Assembly: GCA_008000375.1 (NCBI GenBank)
Contig: SMOI01000094.1
Span: 1-64,000, forward strand
Direction: 5' to 3'
DNA length: 64,000 nt
Source of the DNA: Poteriospumella lacustris
Taxonomy: Eukaryota; Sar; Chrysophyceae; Chromulinales; Dinobryaceae
Shown: positions 1 through 11,400 of the stretch, piece by piece
Position numbering within the stretch: the stretch's first letter is position 1
How the letters are laid out: every line of letters begins with the position of its first letter
Position numbers and translations under genes: made by a program
The notes under the pieces: generated by a model
Database searches by the model: none
The model's input: the letters and a program-made list of their open reading frames with translations, nothing else
Told to the model about the DNA's origin: nothing

Positions 1-141
1 GTGTCGGAACGCAACTGACAAATAACTGTCATACGGACAGACATACGAATCGACGAACGTTGAGAAGGCAGCAACTGCCGGTTGCCGTTGTGAGTGTCGT
101 CGATCGTCGCATCTCACTCACACGCAGGTTGGCTTGGTAGT

Positions 142-1842
142 ATGGGTAAGATATTGCGAAACTTATACAACTTCCTGCAGAATCACGACGACAAACGACC
201 AAGAGCGCTGCCAGAAGGAAATCTCAGCCCTATTGTTGAAGTGAGTTGATGTTCGCTATGCCCTTTCCGCCTGCCTAACCGCTGAATTCGATTTTATTAT
301 CGCCTAGAAATGGCCTCTTTGCTTGCTGATCAAGGAACGTTAGCTGATTTGTCCAGTAAATTTTCTGGTCGGATTCCAGGTAACTTTTCCTTTTACTAAT
401 CCACTTATGCTGCAATTAATCATCGTTCTTTCGTTCATAAAGTTCGAATCCATTTCTTGGATAACTCGTCAAAGGTGTTTCTGTCCGAACCAACCACGAC
501 CGTACGTGACCTTGTCACACAATGCCTCGAAAAGTACGGAGTTCGAGATATCCCATTTGTTCTCCCGTACTTCTCTCTATTCGAATCCCGCAATGGAGGA
601 GCCATTGATGGCGCTCTCGCGCCTGAGCTGAAGGTTCAAGAAGCCATTCAGGCGTGGAACGAGGCGGGAGTGGCCAAGACGGCGAAGTTTCTTTTCATGA
701 TTAGACTGTATTTGCCAAGTGCAACCGGTCTGGAGTTTCGTGATGTCGTTGCCTCGCGCCTTGGATACGCAAAGGAAGATTTGAGCACAGCACAGTACTT
801 GTCGGAGGCGGCGGTGACGGACAGCAACGCGCTGCACTTGCAGTTTATTCAAGCCGTTTATAACGTGATTACCGGTCGATATCCAACCACTCCCGAAGAG
901 GCCCTTACATTGGGAGCTGTCCATTTCCTGCTTAAGTTCGGCCGCTTCAGCTCCGAGAAGCATAAGGTTGGCTTCTTGGGCAGTCGAATTTTCGAGTTCG
1001 TCCCGGTCAAGCACCTCAAAGCGGGTGCAGGAAAGAATGGAATGTCTGCGTCTGCTACAGCGGACTGGGAGCGTAAGCTTTTCGAGGAAGTTGAGCGACT
1101 CTCCGAAGAGCTGGTGGACGGCGAAGGTGCAGTGAACGGCGACTCAGAGGATGGCGAAGAGGCATCCAACGGTGCCAATTTGCTTTTCAACCTTCATAAC
1201 CAAGCCGTGTCTCCACAACGACGCTACATGGAAGCTATCTACCGGATGGAGCCCATTTTTGGCTCTACCTTCTTCAAGTGCACACAGAAGTCGGTGTCGG
1301 CCCTGCCAGAGACCCTGCAGGTGGCCATCTACAGCGACGGTTTGCATCTCTGTGACAAGAACAAGAAGCATTTGCGTTCCTTCTATATCGAAGACATTTT
1401 CCGCTGGGGCTTCAAGCCCGCCGTCATGTTTTACTTCGAAGTGTCCCCTGACAATGAATACGGAACTGGCACGTTGGAGTTCGAGACGGCCGAGGGCAAA
1501 ATCATGTCCGATTTGCTCACGGACTACGCCCTGTCGTTCCTCAAGGAGCGGGAGCGCGAAGAAGAACGTGTCAGCGCCGGAGGCTCAGGTGCAGCGACTG
1601 GTCGTCGAGGTCCGCAGGGACAGCAAGTATCACAAGGCCGCAGCAATCGCACTGGCGGATCGGCCATGACGGAGACGCAGGCAGTGACGCGTATTCAAGC
1701 TCGTTGGCGAGGCTTCAGCTTGCGAAATGAATGGGCCCGCGAGGATGCGGCTATTCTTCTTCAGGCCATTTACCGCGGATACAAAGCGCGAGTGCTAATC
1801 TCGAAAATCATCGAACAAATGCTGCAAGATGGTCAGCTGTAA
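142..1842 (+). CDS. FERM-domain protein with two C-terminal IQ motifs
   Basis: The main exon is 443-1842. It encodes a FERM-like region opening with VRIHFLDNSSKVFL, then F2- and F3/PH-like segments, a glycine-rich linker, and two IQ motifs (about 1681-1734 and 1750-1800) that should bind calmodulin or light chains. FERM proteins link membranes to the cytoskeleton. Exon 2 (308-379) joins through a GT-AG intron at 380-442 and restores frame. An in-frame ATG lies at 310. A further upstream ATG at 142 opens 33 clean codons. The consensus donor at 241 would break frame, but a weaker donor at 245 gives a 63-bp intron and keeps frame (524 aa). The N-terminus is therefore uncertain: 142 or 310. No myosin motor or MyTH4 domain is visible, although the gene could extend to the left of the window. 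Confidence 0.75.
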
Positions 1843-2224
1843 CGTCGCCGCGAGTCCGCCGTCGAAGAGCTCATCGTTTTCTCGCCCTTAACATGCACAT
1901 AGCGCCGGCAGTGGTCGGCTCTCGAATATTACGTTTCTGAATTGTAAAGACAAGTTAAAGGCCGACGCCAATGAGTTACAGCACCATGACACACACAGAC
2001 AAACAGAGTAAAGGAGAAAGGGCTCACTGCGGGTGGGTCTGTCGCCCACACACGACGTCCACAGCGACGAAGAAGAACGAAAGGGCCAAATACCGATCAC
2101 AAGGACAATGAGCCACGAACAAACAAACAAACAAACAAACACTCCGCGAAATGAATGCGGACAAACGGTCGACACAGCTATTGCACCGGCGAGGACGTCC
2201 AGAGCGCCGATTTCGATGCGGTCG
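1843..2224. other. Convergent 3' spacer with (AAAC)n tract
   Basis: This 382-bp spacer lies between the stop of the FERM-IQ gene and the stop of the OSCA-like gene, so it should hold both 3' untranslated regions. It contains an AAAC microsatellite at about 2118-2141. No gene is seen. Confidence 0.6.
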
Positions 2225-5200
2225 CTATTCCTCGCCGGCCTGTGCGGAATGGCGCAGCTTTTGCTTGTGCTCTTTGGAAATGTGGATCTTGTCGTGCGCG
2301 CCCGCGTGGGCGTGATGACCGTGGTGATGATGCTCATGGTGCGGGTGGCTGTGCTGCTCGGCCGGCACTGGCGGGTGGTGCGCAGCGTCTGCGAAGTCCA
2401 TATTCGCGAAGTCGTCGAACGTGAAGTTCCCCGCAGCGGCGGCCGACGAAGTTCCAGGACGCGAATGATGGCTCGGGCTGGACGCGTCGACCGCCACCTG
2501 CGCCTGGCCCGTTTTAGGACGTGCGGCGTCGGCGTGCGGCTTCGTGCGATGGTGGCTGTCGATTGGCGAGTCCAACTCCGCGACGTGTCCCGGTTGCCTC
2601 GAGTGCGGCTGCGCCGAGACGGGACGTTCGTGCTGGTACTGACTGAGCACTTTGTTCGCCAGGTCGGACTCGTCGTACGCCTGGGTCGCCGCTCCCAATG
2701 CGGTCGCGTTCCCGCCGAACTTCGTGTCCTGCAGCGACGTCGTGCCCTCGCGAAGACCGCGCATGGCTGTCGCGTAGGCGGGCACCTTCTCGATGTCGTA
2801 CGAGAAGCACTTGTTGTCCGCCACCACCTCGTACGTGCGCTTCCGTTCGCCGACTCGAGCGCGGCTTCCGTCCAAGCGCTTGGAGGCGTCGAGAAAGGCC
2901 TTCGTGCGCACGACGAACTCGCCTCGCTCCTCCAGCTGCCAGCCCTGGTCTCGGTCGAGGTCCGTCAGCTTCGTGAGGTACGCGTACGCGAACATGTCGT
3001 AGCACGAGTCGGGGATCTCGTCGCGGTGCTTCACGTAGCGGAAGTACTCGCGCGTGTACCCAGCCGACTGCTGCCGCAGGGGATCGTTCAGCTTGGCCAG
3101 TGACCACGCGGACACGAGGTCGTCCGACGCCTCCTCCGATCGGTGGCCACTGCGCGCCACTTCGGCCAGCCGTCGCGCGTCGGCGGAGGCGTGACCGTCG
3201 GCCGAGAGCGAGTTGACGCAGTCCAGCAGGCGCGAGAACAGCAGATGCAGCGGGATCTCCTGGTACACTCTCGCCAGGGCGACGATGGCGGCGACGATGA
3301 GCAGCAACACGAAGAGGGGAAACGTGTTGGGCTGGAAGATGCGGTCGTTGGCGAAGGTGAAGCCAGACGACGCCGACGACGAGCGAGCGGTCTCGAGGAA
3401 GTCGCGGTAGTCGACGGACACGGAGGACGCCTCGATGGCGCCGCGCCCGAAGGCGGTGTCGGGGCAGGAGAACATCCAGCAGGCGAAGCCGAGGCGAATG
3501 ATCGCGGCGACGGGCAGCAGGTGGACCACCAGGCGAATGGTGGCGTCGCCCACGTGCGGCGGCGCTTGGTAGTAGCGACACAGCAGCAGCTTGTCGACGC
3601 GGAAGTACAGGGCGAAGGCGAAGCAGCACAGCGGCATGAGCAGCGGCAGTCCCGGCGCGAAGGTCATCGAGAAGAAGAGCAGCGTCAGCAGCTGCGCCGT
3701 GTGGTCGGTGGAGTCGAAGACGGGGCCCACCTCGAGCATGTTGAGGTCGTGCTGCATGACCACCGAGTGGCTCTTGAGCGCCTTGACGCGGCTGTGGTGG
3801 TACCAGCGCAGCAGCGGCTTGCCCACGTAGTGCAGAAAGAGGTTCGCCACGAGCGGCGAGAACGACTGCAGGATGCTCGTCGTCACGAGGAAGTAGCCCA
3901 CCTGGCCGTACCAGCCCGTGGAGAAGTCGCCGTAGACGCCGTCGAAGATGTGCAGCGTCTGGAGAAAGGCGGGCAGGTCCTTCGCCTTGCCGTAGGCCAC
4001 GAGGATGATGATCGCCATCGTCGCGTAGTTCGACAGGAAGATCTTCAACATCACCGAGCCCTGCTCCTCGTCCGTGTTGGCGCGCGCCTCGTGCTTCGCC
4101 AGGCGCTTGAGGAACGTGCGCAGGAAGACGTTGACGACGGTGGTCACGAGCACGGCGACGTACGTCAGGGCGACGGACAGCGAGTACTGCTGGTAGAAGT
4201 CGCCGCAGGGCCCGGACTTCAGCGAGTTGATCTTGTCGAGCGTGTCGAGGACGCCGCTGCTGGACACCAACGCGGCGAGCTCCTGGTAGCAGTAGCAAGC
4301 GCCGATAGCGCTCGCGGTGAAGGACTCGCAGCGCGCACTGTTCTCGGCGGCGGGGAAGAAGCACTCGCGCTGGTGGCAGTCGGTCTTCGCCGCGGTGGAC
4401 ACGCACGGGCAGTACCGCCCCCGCCGCGGCTCGGGACACAGCGCGTCGGTGCGGCCGCCGCTGTACGAGTACGTCTGTCCGTTCGAGGTGAACGAGTGCT
4501 CGACGTACGCGTCGAGGCTGCTGCTCAGCGTGCAGGCCGACACGTCGTAGCTGTCCGTCGCGGGCGAGTTGAAGTCCTCGTCGCGTGCGTAGATCGCGTA
4601 GAAGGCGTCCGAGCGACCCGTCACGGCCGTGCACTGCGCGTCGAGCGTCTGCTGAGACGCCGCCGTCGTCGGCCGCACGAGGCTGAGCGACGTCAGCGAG
4701 GCGTCGGTGTCGTTCACATACAGAAGCGGTACGGTCGCCGCGCAAACGGAGTTGTCGGGCACGCGGTTGGCGAAGATGGTTTTGTAGATGGACGCCTGCA
4801 GCACGACGATGAAGCAGCCGATCACCAGCAGCAGCGTGATCATCGCCGTGCGGATGCGCAGGTACGTCTTCTGGCGCTTGGTGACGTCGAGGTTCTCCCA
4901 GAGGATCTGGTCCGGCTCGCTCGCGCGCGTCACGGTCACCTTCTGGCCCTTGATCTTGAGCACGTTGGGGTAGAACCAGCGCATCGGGTAGTGCGCGTAC
5001 TGCGCGTGGTCGCGCAGACAGCGGGCGAAGGACTCGGCGTGTTCGAAGACGATGAAGGCGGCGACGGGCGGCGCGTCGATGTTGTAGTAGATCGACTTGG
5101 GGTCGCTCACCGTGCGACTGACGTGCTGCGCCTCGGGGTCGTCGCCGTCGGCCGCGAGGATCTTCAGCCCCGCCCGCTGCAGGTTCTTCTGCGTGATCTC

Positions 5201-6394
5201 GTCGATGAGCGCGCCCGTCGCCTCGACCACCTTCTCTGCGCGCTGGAACAGCACCAGGTTGTGCCCGTCCTTGTGCGGCGAGTTCTCCGCGTACATCTTC
5301 ATGGTCGCGCGCGCGCGGTACATCTTCTCCATCACGTGCGCCTTGCTCTTGAAGTCGGACACGAAGGCGCCGATGCCCTTGTGCAACACGCACTCGGCCA
5401 CCCACGTCCCGAGGAGCAGCGCGTTCCCACCCGAATTGTGCAGTTCTGACACGGGCTGCGCACCCTCGACGCCGGGCCGGTTGCGGAAGTCGCGGCCGTC
5501 CAATCTACACGCGACACGGGTCAGAACGCGGGCGCGACCGCGCTCAGTGGCTGGCAGACGTTACCTGTACAGCGAAGAGAAGTGGTCCACCAGGTCGACG
5601 TCCGTGATGTCCTTCGGCAGGTCGGTGACCATGACGGTGTAGTCCGTCACGCTCGTGTCCGTCTTCGCGTTGCGCCCCGTCACCGACAGCGCCGTGCGGT
5701 AGAGGTGGAACACGCCGATGAAGAACACGACGATCTGCAGAAACTCCATCGCAGTCATGACGGAAGCCGCCTGGGACATGGGGATCGTGCGGGTCGCGAT
5801 CTGAATGCACGTCTCGTTCGTGCCGTACGTGAGGCCCACCACTCCGAGGCGGCTGCAGAGGTAGTCGCTCGGTCGGTCGGCCGCGTCGTAGCCGATGTTT
5901 CCGAGGGTGTACTTGTACAGGCCGAAGCTGTCCTGCTCGTCGATGGCCATGTTTCTTCCGTGGTAGGCGAATATCAGCGCGGGCAAAGACAGCAGGCTCA
6001 TGATGAAGAGGCACACCGTCATCGACAGCGCGAACTGGAAATACAGCGTCACGCCGGCGCCCAGATCAGAAACTCTCACGATCTCTATGGAATCTATTCT
6101 CGCATCACCGCCGCGATAAATAGCTTTCTTACGGAACCCTTTGGCTTTGTCAATGGAAGGCGGGACCCACGGCGTTTGTTCGAAATTCTCGCCGAGATTC
6201 TCGTCGTCTTCGATTTCGGCCTCGTCGACAAGGTTCTCCCGTAGTCGCTTCTGAGTGACGTGGACTTTCTGGTGCTGATGTTGTTGAGTGTCCTGGTGGA
6301 TATCTTGCAGGAGGTCGTTGAGCGAATCCTCTTTCGCAAGGTAACTCGCCGCTGGTACCGGCGGAGGTGGCGGCGCTTTTTGCTTCGACGGCAT
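2225..6394 (-). CDS. OSCA/TMEM63 (CSC1)-like multipass membrane protein
   Basis: Two exons (6394-5565 and 5504-2225; intron 5505-5564, 60 bp) give about 1369 aa. The order is: acidic/proline-rich N-terminus; TM1 at about residues 113-143; a second TM ending near 234; a cytosolic region starting with DYTVMVTDLP and ending with the family-typical pattern SEPDQILWENLDVTKRQ; then a block of hydrophobic segments resembling the RSN1_7TM pore region. Family members are osmo- or mechanosensitive cation channels. Two features are unusual. A cysteine-rich stretch (more than ten Cys, about nt 4250-4770) sits between the TM after the cytosolic domain and the next TM. The C-terminal tail is very rich in histidine (about nt 2240-2400). 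The splice junction restores frame exactly (SSLYR-LDGRDF). The family call is moderate; a related TMEM16/TMC-superfamily assignment is the alternative. Confidence 0.65.
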
Positions 6395-6752
6395 TTGGAG
6401 AACGAATTCCCAATATCGAGAGGCTCACGCTTGCCCAGCGAGATGGACGAATGCTTTGCTGTTTGCTGTTCAATTAAAAGTCGCGGTGAGACGGAATCGT
6501 TACAGGCGACCCCAAAACGCCGCACGAAGACCACCGGCGGCGGTTTCATCGTTTTGCAGGCGACGCAGACGACGCAGACGCAGGAGAGACGCGCCTAAAG
6601 TAGCCCACAATCTGGGCGGAGTTGGCGCGGACAAAGCGACGGCGAAGGGCCAACGGCGAAGGGACATGGCAGCGATGCTTGAAAGCCACCGTCAGTGGCG
6701 CTGGCCACGCAGTTGGAGCGGATTTATCGCCGTGGTGCTGACGTTGAGGCGA
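6395..6752. other. Spacer between two minus-strand genes
   Basis: These 358 bp lie upstream of the OSCA-like start (ATG at 6394) and downstream of the pseudouridine synthase stop. They should contain the OSCA-like promoter. A short GAC/GCA-rich run is present near 6555-6595. No gene is seen. Confidence 0.5.
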
Positions 6753-8072
6753 CTATTGTGGATCGTGGGGCTTTGGGGCCGCTGCGCGATCTGGGTTTTT
6801 GGAGGAGAAGAGCTTTAGCAGCTTCTGCTCCATCTGCAGGCCGCTTTGGGGGCCCCCGCGTTGACTCACCAAAGACGTTTCTCGCTGAAACGGCTGGGAA
6901 GTGAGCTTCTCTTTCAGCGATGGCGACACGTGCGCTGCGAGTTTGGCCACCTGTGGATTGGCAGCGGCGGCGACCGGCGCCCGGACAGACGGCGACGGCG
7001 ACCGCAAGAGCTGCTGGACCCATTGATGAAGCGTTGCGCCTTTGCTGACATCGCACTGCAGTTGCAAAGACGTTTCGTCGGTGTTGAATTCGCTGGATTC
7101 GGTGACGAGTGGAGCCAGTTGGGCGTCCCGGCGGCGCGGCCACGGCAACGGCCACGACCCCAACTGCAGGCGCCGCAACGCGTCGGATTTCCAGTCTGCA
7201 TCGACAGCGGAACCGCATCCACCGGGGTGAAGGACGAGCGGGCCATATCGGCGCCGATGCAGAGCCAGCACGGTGTGGCCGGCGTTGTGGAGCACTCTGC
7301 GTACGATGCGGTGCTTGCCCTCGCGCACCACGACGCGAACAATGGACAGGCCCTTTTTCGACGGAAACTCCTGGTCCCGGGCGGATAGGGCCACGATATC
7401 AGACTTAGCGCACTGTGCAAGCTGGTGCTCCTTCAGCAGCGACGCCGCGAAAGACTCGGCGACCGCCGGCGGCAGCGCCGTCGAGTCGACGAGGTCTGCG
7501 CTGACGTCGCCCAGCGCCGTCGCGACGCCTTTCGACAGCTCGTCCCGCAGAGACGCGTGGTCCACCGACCCTGTGACGACAGCTTCGTACTCGCGCTCTA
7601 TTTGGAACGCGGGGTCGAGGAGGCGCTTCGTCAGTTCTCCGTCGCGCGAGAACAGCAGCAGCCCAGTGGAGTCGGCGTCGAGTCGCCCTACGGGGTGGTA
7701 TCCCTCCAGAACTGGACCGATGTCGGGCAGGCCCAATGCGTCTTCCAAGCCTCGACGCTTGTACGGATCTCGAAATGTCGTCAGCATTCCGAGAGGCTTG
7801 AACAAGCCGACCAGCTCCTGCAGCGCCTCGGAGACTTTTCCGCCTACGTCGACGCGGACGTCAGCAGGAAACTTGTCCGCTCCAGACCGGATCACGCGAC
7901 CGTTGACGGATACATGGCCACTGTGAATTAGTGCAGACACCTCAGACCGCGACCCGACTCCGCGGTTCGCCAGAATTCTCTCGATCCGCAGAACGCGCGA
8001 AGAGAAGCAGCGGCGCAGACTCGCGAAGCCCAAGACCATCGTTAGTGCTTGGACGACGGCGCGGGAAACCAT
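6753..8072 (-). CDS. RsuA/RluB-family rRNA pseudouridine synthase, probably organellar
   Basis: One uninterrupted reading frame of 439 aa from ATG 8072 (an in-frame ATG at 8039 is also possible). An S4 RNA-binding domain (RIERILANRGVGSRSEVSAL) is followed by the RsuA/RluB catalytic domain with GRLDADSTGLLLFSRDG, whose Asp is the catalytic residue that attacks the uracil ring. Downstream motifs include EGKHRIVRRVLHNAGH. The enzyme isomerises uridine to pseudouridine in rRNA. The first 35 residues are basic and amphipathic without acidic residues, as in a mitochondrial presequence, so action on organellar rRNA is likely (inference). The C-terminal 150 residues are low in recognisable features. 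It diverges from the anoctamin fusion gene with 342 bp between starts. Confidence 0.88.
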   Translation of the reverse strand: MVSRAVVQALTMVLGFASLRRCFSSRVLRIERILANRGVGSRSEVSALIHSGHVSVNGRVIRSGADKFPADVRVDVGGKVSEALQELVGLFKPLGMLTTFRDPYKRRGLEDALGLPDIGPVLEGYHPVGRLDADSTGLLLFSRDGELTKRLLDPAFQIEREYEAVVTGSVDHASLRDELSKGVATALGDVSADLVDSTALPPAVAESFAASLLKEHQLAQCAKSDIVALSARDQEFPSKKGLSIVRVVVREGKHRIVRRVLHNAGHTVLALHRRRYGPLVLHPGGCGSAVDADWKSDALRRLQLGSWPLPWPRRRDAQLAPLVTESSEFNTDETSLQLQCDVSKGATLHQWVQQLLRSPSPSVRAPVAAAANPQVAKLAAHVSPSLKEKLTSQPFQRETSLVSQRGGPQSGLQMEQKLLKLFSSKNPDRAAAPKPHDPQ

Positions 8073-8414
8073 ACACACCTCACCAGCCTTTCGTTCTGAC
8101 TTTTGTTGCCCCAGGAGGTCGTTCGCTTCGTGCGCCTCGATCGATCGCTTCGGGTTCGATCGCTTCGGTCGACTGGTCGCCCGACGCGTCGTTCTTCGGG
8201 GAACGACGCTTAAATAGGCCCGAGGTGATGGTCGCCGCTTACTTTGACGGTGGATCGACAGCGTCCTCATCGCCGGCTGTTCGGACGATCCGATGGAGTG
8301 TACTTCCCATTTAAAATGGTTTTGCCAGTGCTTGCGAGATTTCTCGTCACACTGAGGCGGTAAGCAGTTGTCGAAGGTTGTCGAGCGCGCCTCTTCGTGC
8401 AGGTATCGAGGCTT
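8073..8414. promoter_or_regulatory. Divergent promoter region (pseudouridine synthase / anoctamin fusion)
   Basis: This 342-bp interval separates two divergent start codons and must hold both promoters. A near-consensus donor (ggtaagc at about 8359) and acceptor (gtgcag just before 8400) suggest a 5'-UTR intron upstream of ATG 8415. An ATG at 8316 is not joined in frame by those sites. No TATA box is evident. Confidence 0.5.
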
Positions 8415-11400
8415 ATGGAGCGAAAAGACGAATTTCAAGTGGCGGTGGAGCTGTCGGAGCCGGTGCAGGACGTGGCCGCAGCCGACGTCAACAAATCGAA
8501 CGATGCCTGGGACAACCTTCAAAAGACATTCGCCAAAATGGGATGGAAGCTGTTGGCTGTTTTGCCAGACGGTAAATTTGCTTTGGTGACCATGACGCGG
8601 AAGGCCCTCCTCCGGGCCATTTACCGGCTGAATCTCCCCGTCCAGCCGTTCCATTTGTTCGACAAAGCGCAACAGTTGTTGATCACTCAACACGTCATAA
8701 ACCACTCGCTGCTCAGCGATAAGGATGGCCAGCGAGTTCGGTCGGCGTGGCTTGTCCACTGCGAGTCCGCAGCGAGGCAGCTGCAGCACGTGTCCGAGGG
8801 CAGCCTGAAGCACACGGCGTTGCTGCAGTACTACGGCCCCGATGTTGCCTTCTACTTCGCCTGGTTGGAGTTTTTCACGCAAAGCCTGGCGGTGCCCGCG
8901 TTGGTGGGGGCTTCGCTGTGGCTGTACCAGCTGTACGCGGGCACGCTGGACTCGCCGGCGATCGCGCTCTTCACCGCGCTTCTGGCTCTTTGGGCAGGCG
9001 CCCTGCTCTCCGTGTGGCGCCACATTTCGATCAGTTTGTCGAGGAAATGGGGCCTGTGGGACCTTTATGACCCCCTCGAAGACGAAGAGGCGCTGCGTCT
9101 GCGAGCGAACGGCGACGGCTCCGTCTGGCGGTCCGTTTTGTCGGTCGCCGCCACTGGCGCGACGTGCCTCGTTCTCCTCCGCATCGCGCTCTACTCTGTC
9201 GATTTGTATTTCCGAGCTATCGACTCGCAGCGCGCTGCGGGGTGGGCGGAGAAGTACGGCGTGTGCGTGCTGTACTCGCTCGTGCCGGTGGTGGCGCCGC
9301 TGCTCTTCGAGCCGCTGCTGCTGCAGCTCAACGCCTTCGAGCAGCACGCGTCACCTACATCGGCCAAGGAGGCGCTCATCTACAAGCGCTGCTTGCTGCA
9401 CTTCGTCAATCGCCACGTGGCGCTGCTGTACCTGCTGTTCGCGAAGCGCGACCTGGTGGCGCTGCGCGACCTGCTGGCGTCCATGCTGCTGGTGGGCCAG
9501 ATATCGAACAACGTGATCGAGCTGGGAGGCCCCCTCGTGCGCAAACTACTTCTGAAACAGCCCGCCGCGATGGCGGTGGCCTCCGACGCGAGCGGCCGGC
9601 GCGAGCGCCTCGCGGCGAAGCTGCGCGACGAAGTGAACCGGGACGCGTACGCGCTGGAGGAGGACTTCCTCGAGATGACGCTGCAGTTCAGCACGGTGGC
9701 CATGTTCTCCGCCGCCTTTCCCTTGGCGCCGTTCCTCGCGTGGCTGAACAACGTGTTCGAGGCGGGCGTCGACCTGCGCAAAATGGAAATGAGCCGCCGG
9801 GCGGCGGCGACCTTCGGTCAGACGCAGTCGCGCGCGGCCCGCGACTGCGGCCTGGGCGCATGGTTCAGTTGCCAGCAGGCGATCGCACTGGGCGCGCTGC
9901 TTGTCAACGCCGCCTGCCTTTCGCTTCTGTCGTCGCAGCTCCTCGACGCCGTCCGCGCCGCCGCGACGAGCGACGGCGGAGCGCCGCTGGCGTTGCTCGG
10001 CGTTCCGCTGCCGGCGGCGCTGTCGAGCCTCCTGCAGCAGCTGATCACGGCTCTCTCCGCGACGGAGCTCAACGCCGATGGCGCTCGCATCGGCGAGGAG
10101 GCGCTGCGGCTCGTGCTGCTGCTGGTGGTGGAGCATCTGCTGCTGCTGCTGCGCAGCCTCGTCGTCTTCGCCGTCGACCAAGGCGCCGCGCGGGACGAGG
10201 CGGTCGCGCACGGCGAGCAGCGCTTGCGAGCGCACCTGGAGGCGTGTGGCCAGCGCACCACGGCGCTGCGACAGCGCCTGTCGCGTCGCGAGGCGCCTGC
10301 GTCCGGCGACGCTGCGGGAGACGGCGACGCGCGCGGCGACGCGGCGTTCGCCGAGTACCGCGCGACGCCTCTGGCGCCACGCGGAGATGCCCGCAGCGCC
10401 TTTCAGCAGCTGACCGCGAACCAGCGCCGTGCGGTGCTCGCGGGTGAACGGCAGCGCCTGCGCTCGGAATACGCCGCGGCAGCTCACGGCGGCAGCTTCG
10501 GCTTCGAGCCGATGTCCGCGAGCGTCCTGCTGCTGCTGCCGACGCTGCTGGCGTACTGCCACTGCCCGCTGTGGCTATCGCTGCCCGCGGGGCTGTCGTA
10601 TCTGGCCGGCAAACAGGCGGAGAAGGACCTGCGCGACCGCCGCACGGCGGCGGGCCTCCTCGCGGACCCGGCGCTGCGCGCGCTGGTCCGCGAGATGCTG
10701 CAGAGCGGCGCGGTGCCGGCGAACGACGGCGCGCTGCCTGCGACGGCGGCGGACGACCGCGACTCTCTGCGCTGGCTGGATCTGGCGCTGTCGGCGCTGT
10801 GGCCGTACTTGGCGGCGGCGCTGGAGACGACGCTGCTGGCGGCGCTGGAGCCGGTGCTGGAGAGCAGCCGCCCGGCGGTGCTGTCGCAGTTGCGGCTGGA
10901 GCGCTGCTGGCTCGGGCCACAGGCTCCGCGGCTGCTGGCGGTGCGCACTCTCGCGCCGGATGCGGACGCCGAGCCCGGCGAGGGCGGTGCTCCGGGGCGC
11001 GCGCGGTCGGTGAAGATCGAGATCGATCTGCTGTGGACCGCGGCCCCGCGGATCGCGCTGAAGGTGGCGACGGTGCTGCCGCCGGTGCCGCTCACGATCG
11101 CGCTGGAGGACCTGACGCTGTCGCCGACGACGCTGCGGCTGGAGCTGCTGGCGCTGAACGACGGCGCGCTGCCTTGCTTCTCGCTGCTCGCGCTGGCGTT
11201 CACGAAGCCGCCGCGCCTCGACTTCTCGCTGAAGCTGGCGCAGCTGGACGTGACGAAGCTTGGCGTGGCGCAGCAGTTCTCCGTCGAGCGCGTGCTGCGC
11301 GATCTGGTCGGGTCGCTGCTCGAGTCGCTGCTGGTGCTGCCGAACAAGCTGCTGGTGCCGCTCTCCGCGCAGCCGGACCTGGTGGCGCAGGAGCAGCAGC

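Noticed and set aside
440-452. gttcgaatcc as a tRNA B box
   Set aside because: It is at the start of the FERM exon, with no A box or cloverleaf around it. No other tRNA-like element was convincing anywhere in the window.
3143-5449. 768-codon plus-strand frame
   Set aside because: Antisense to the OSCA-like gene. Arg/Val/Glu-rich composition is typical of the complement of a high-GC3 gene, and no domain is visible.
8073-9347. Extension of the pseudouridine synthase frame upstream to 9347
   Set aside because: It runs antisense through the anoctamin gene; ATG 8072 gives a presequence-like N-terminus directly before the S4 domain.
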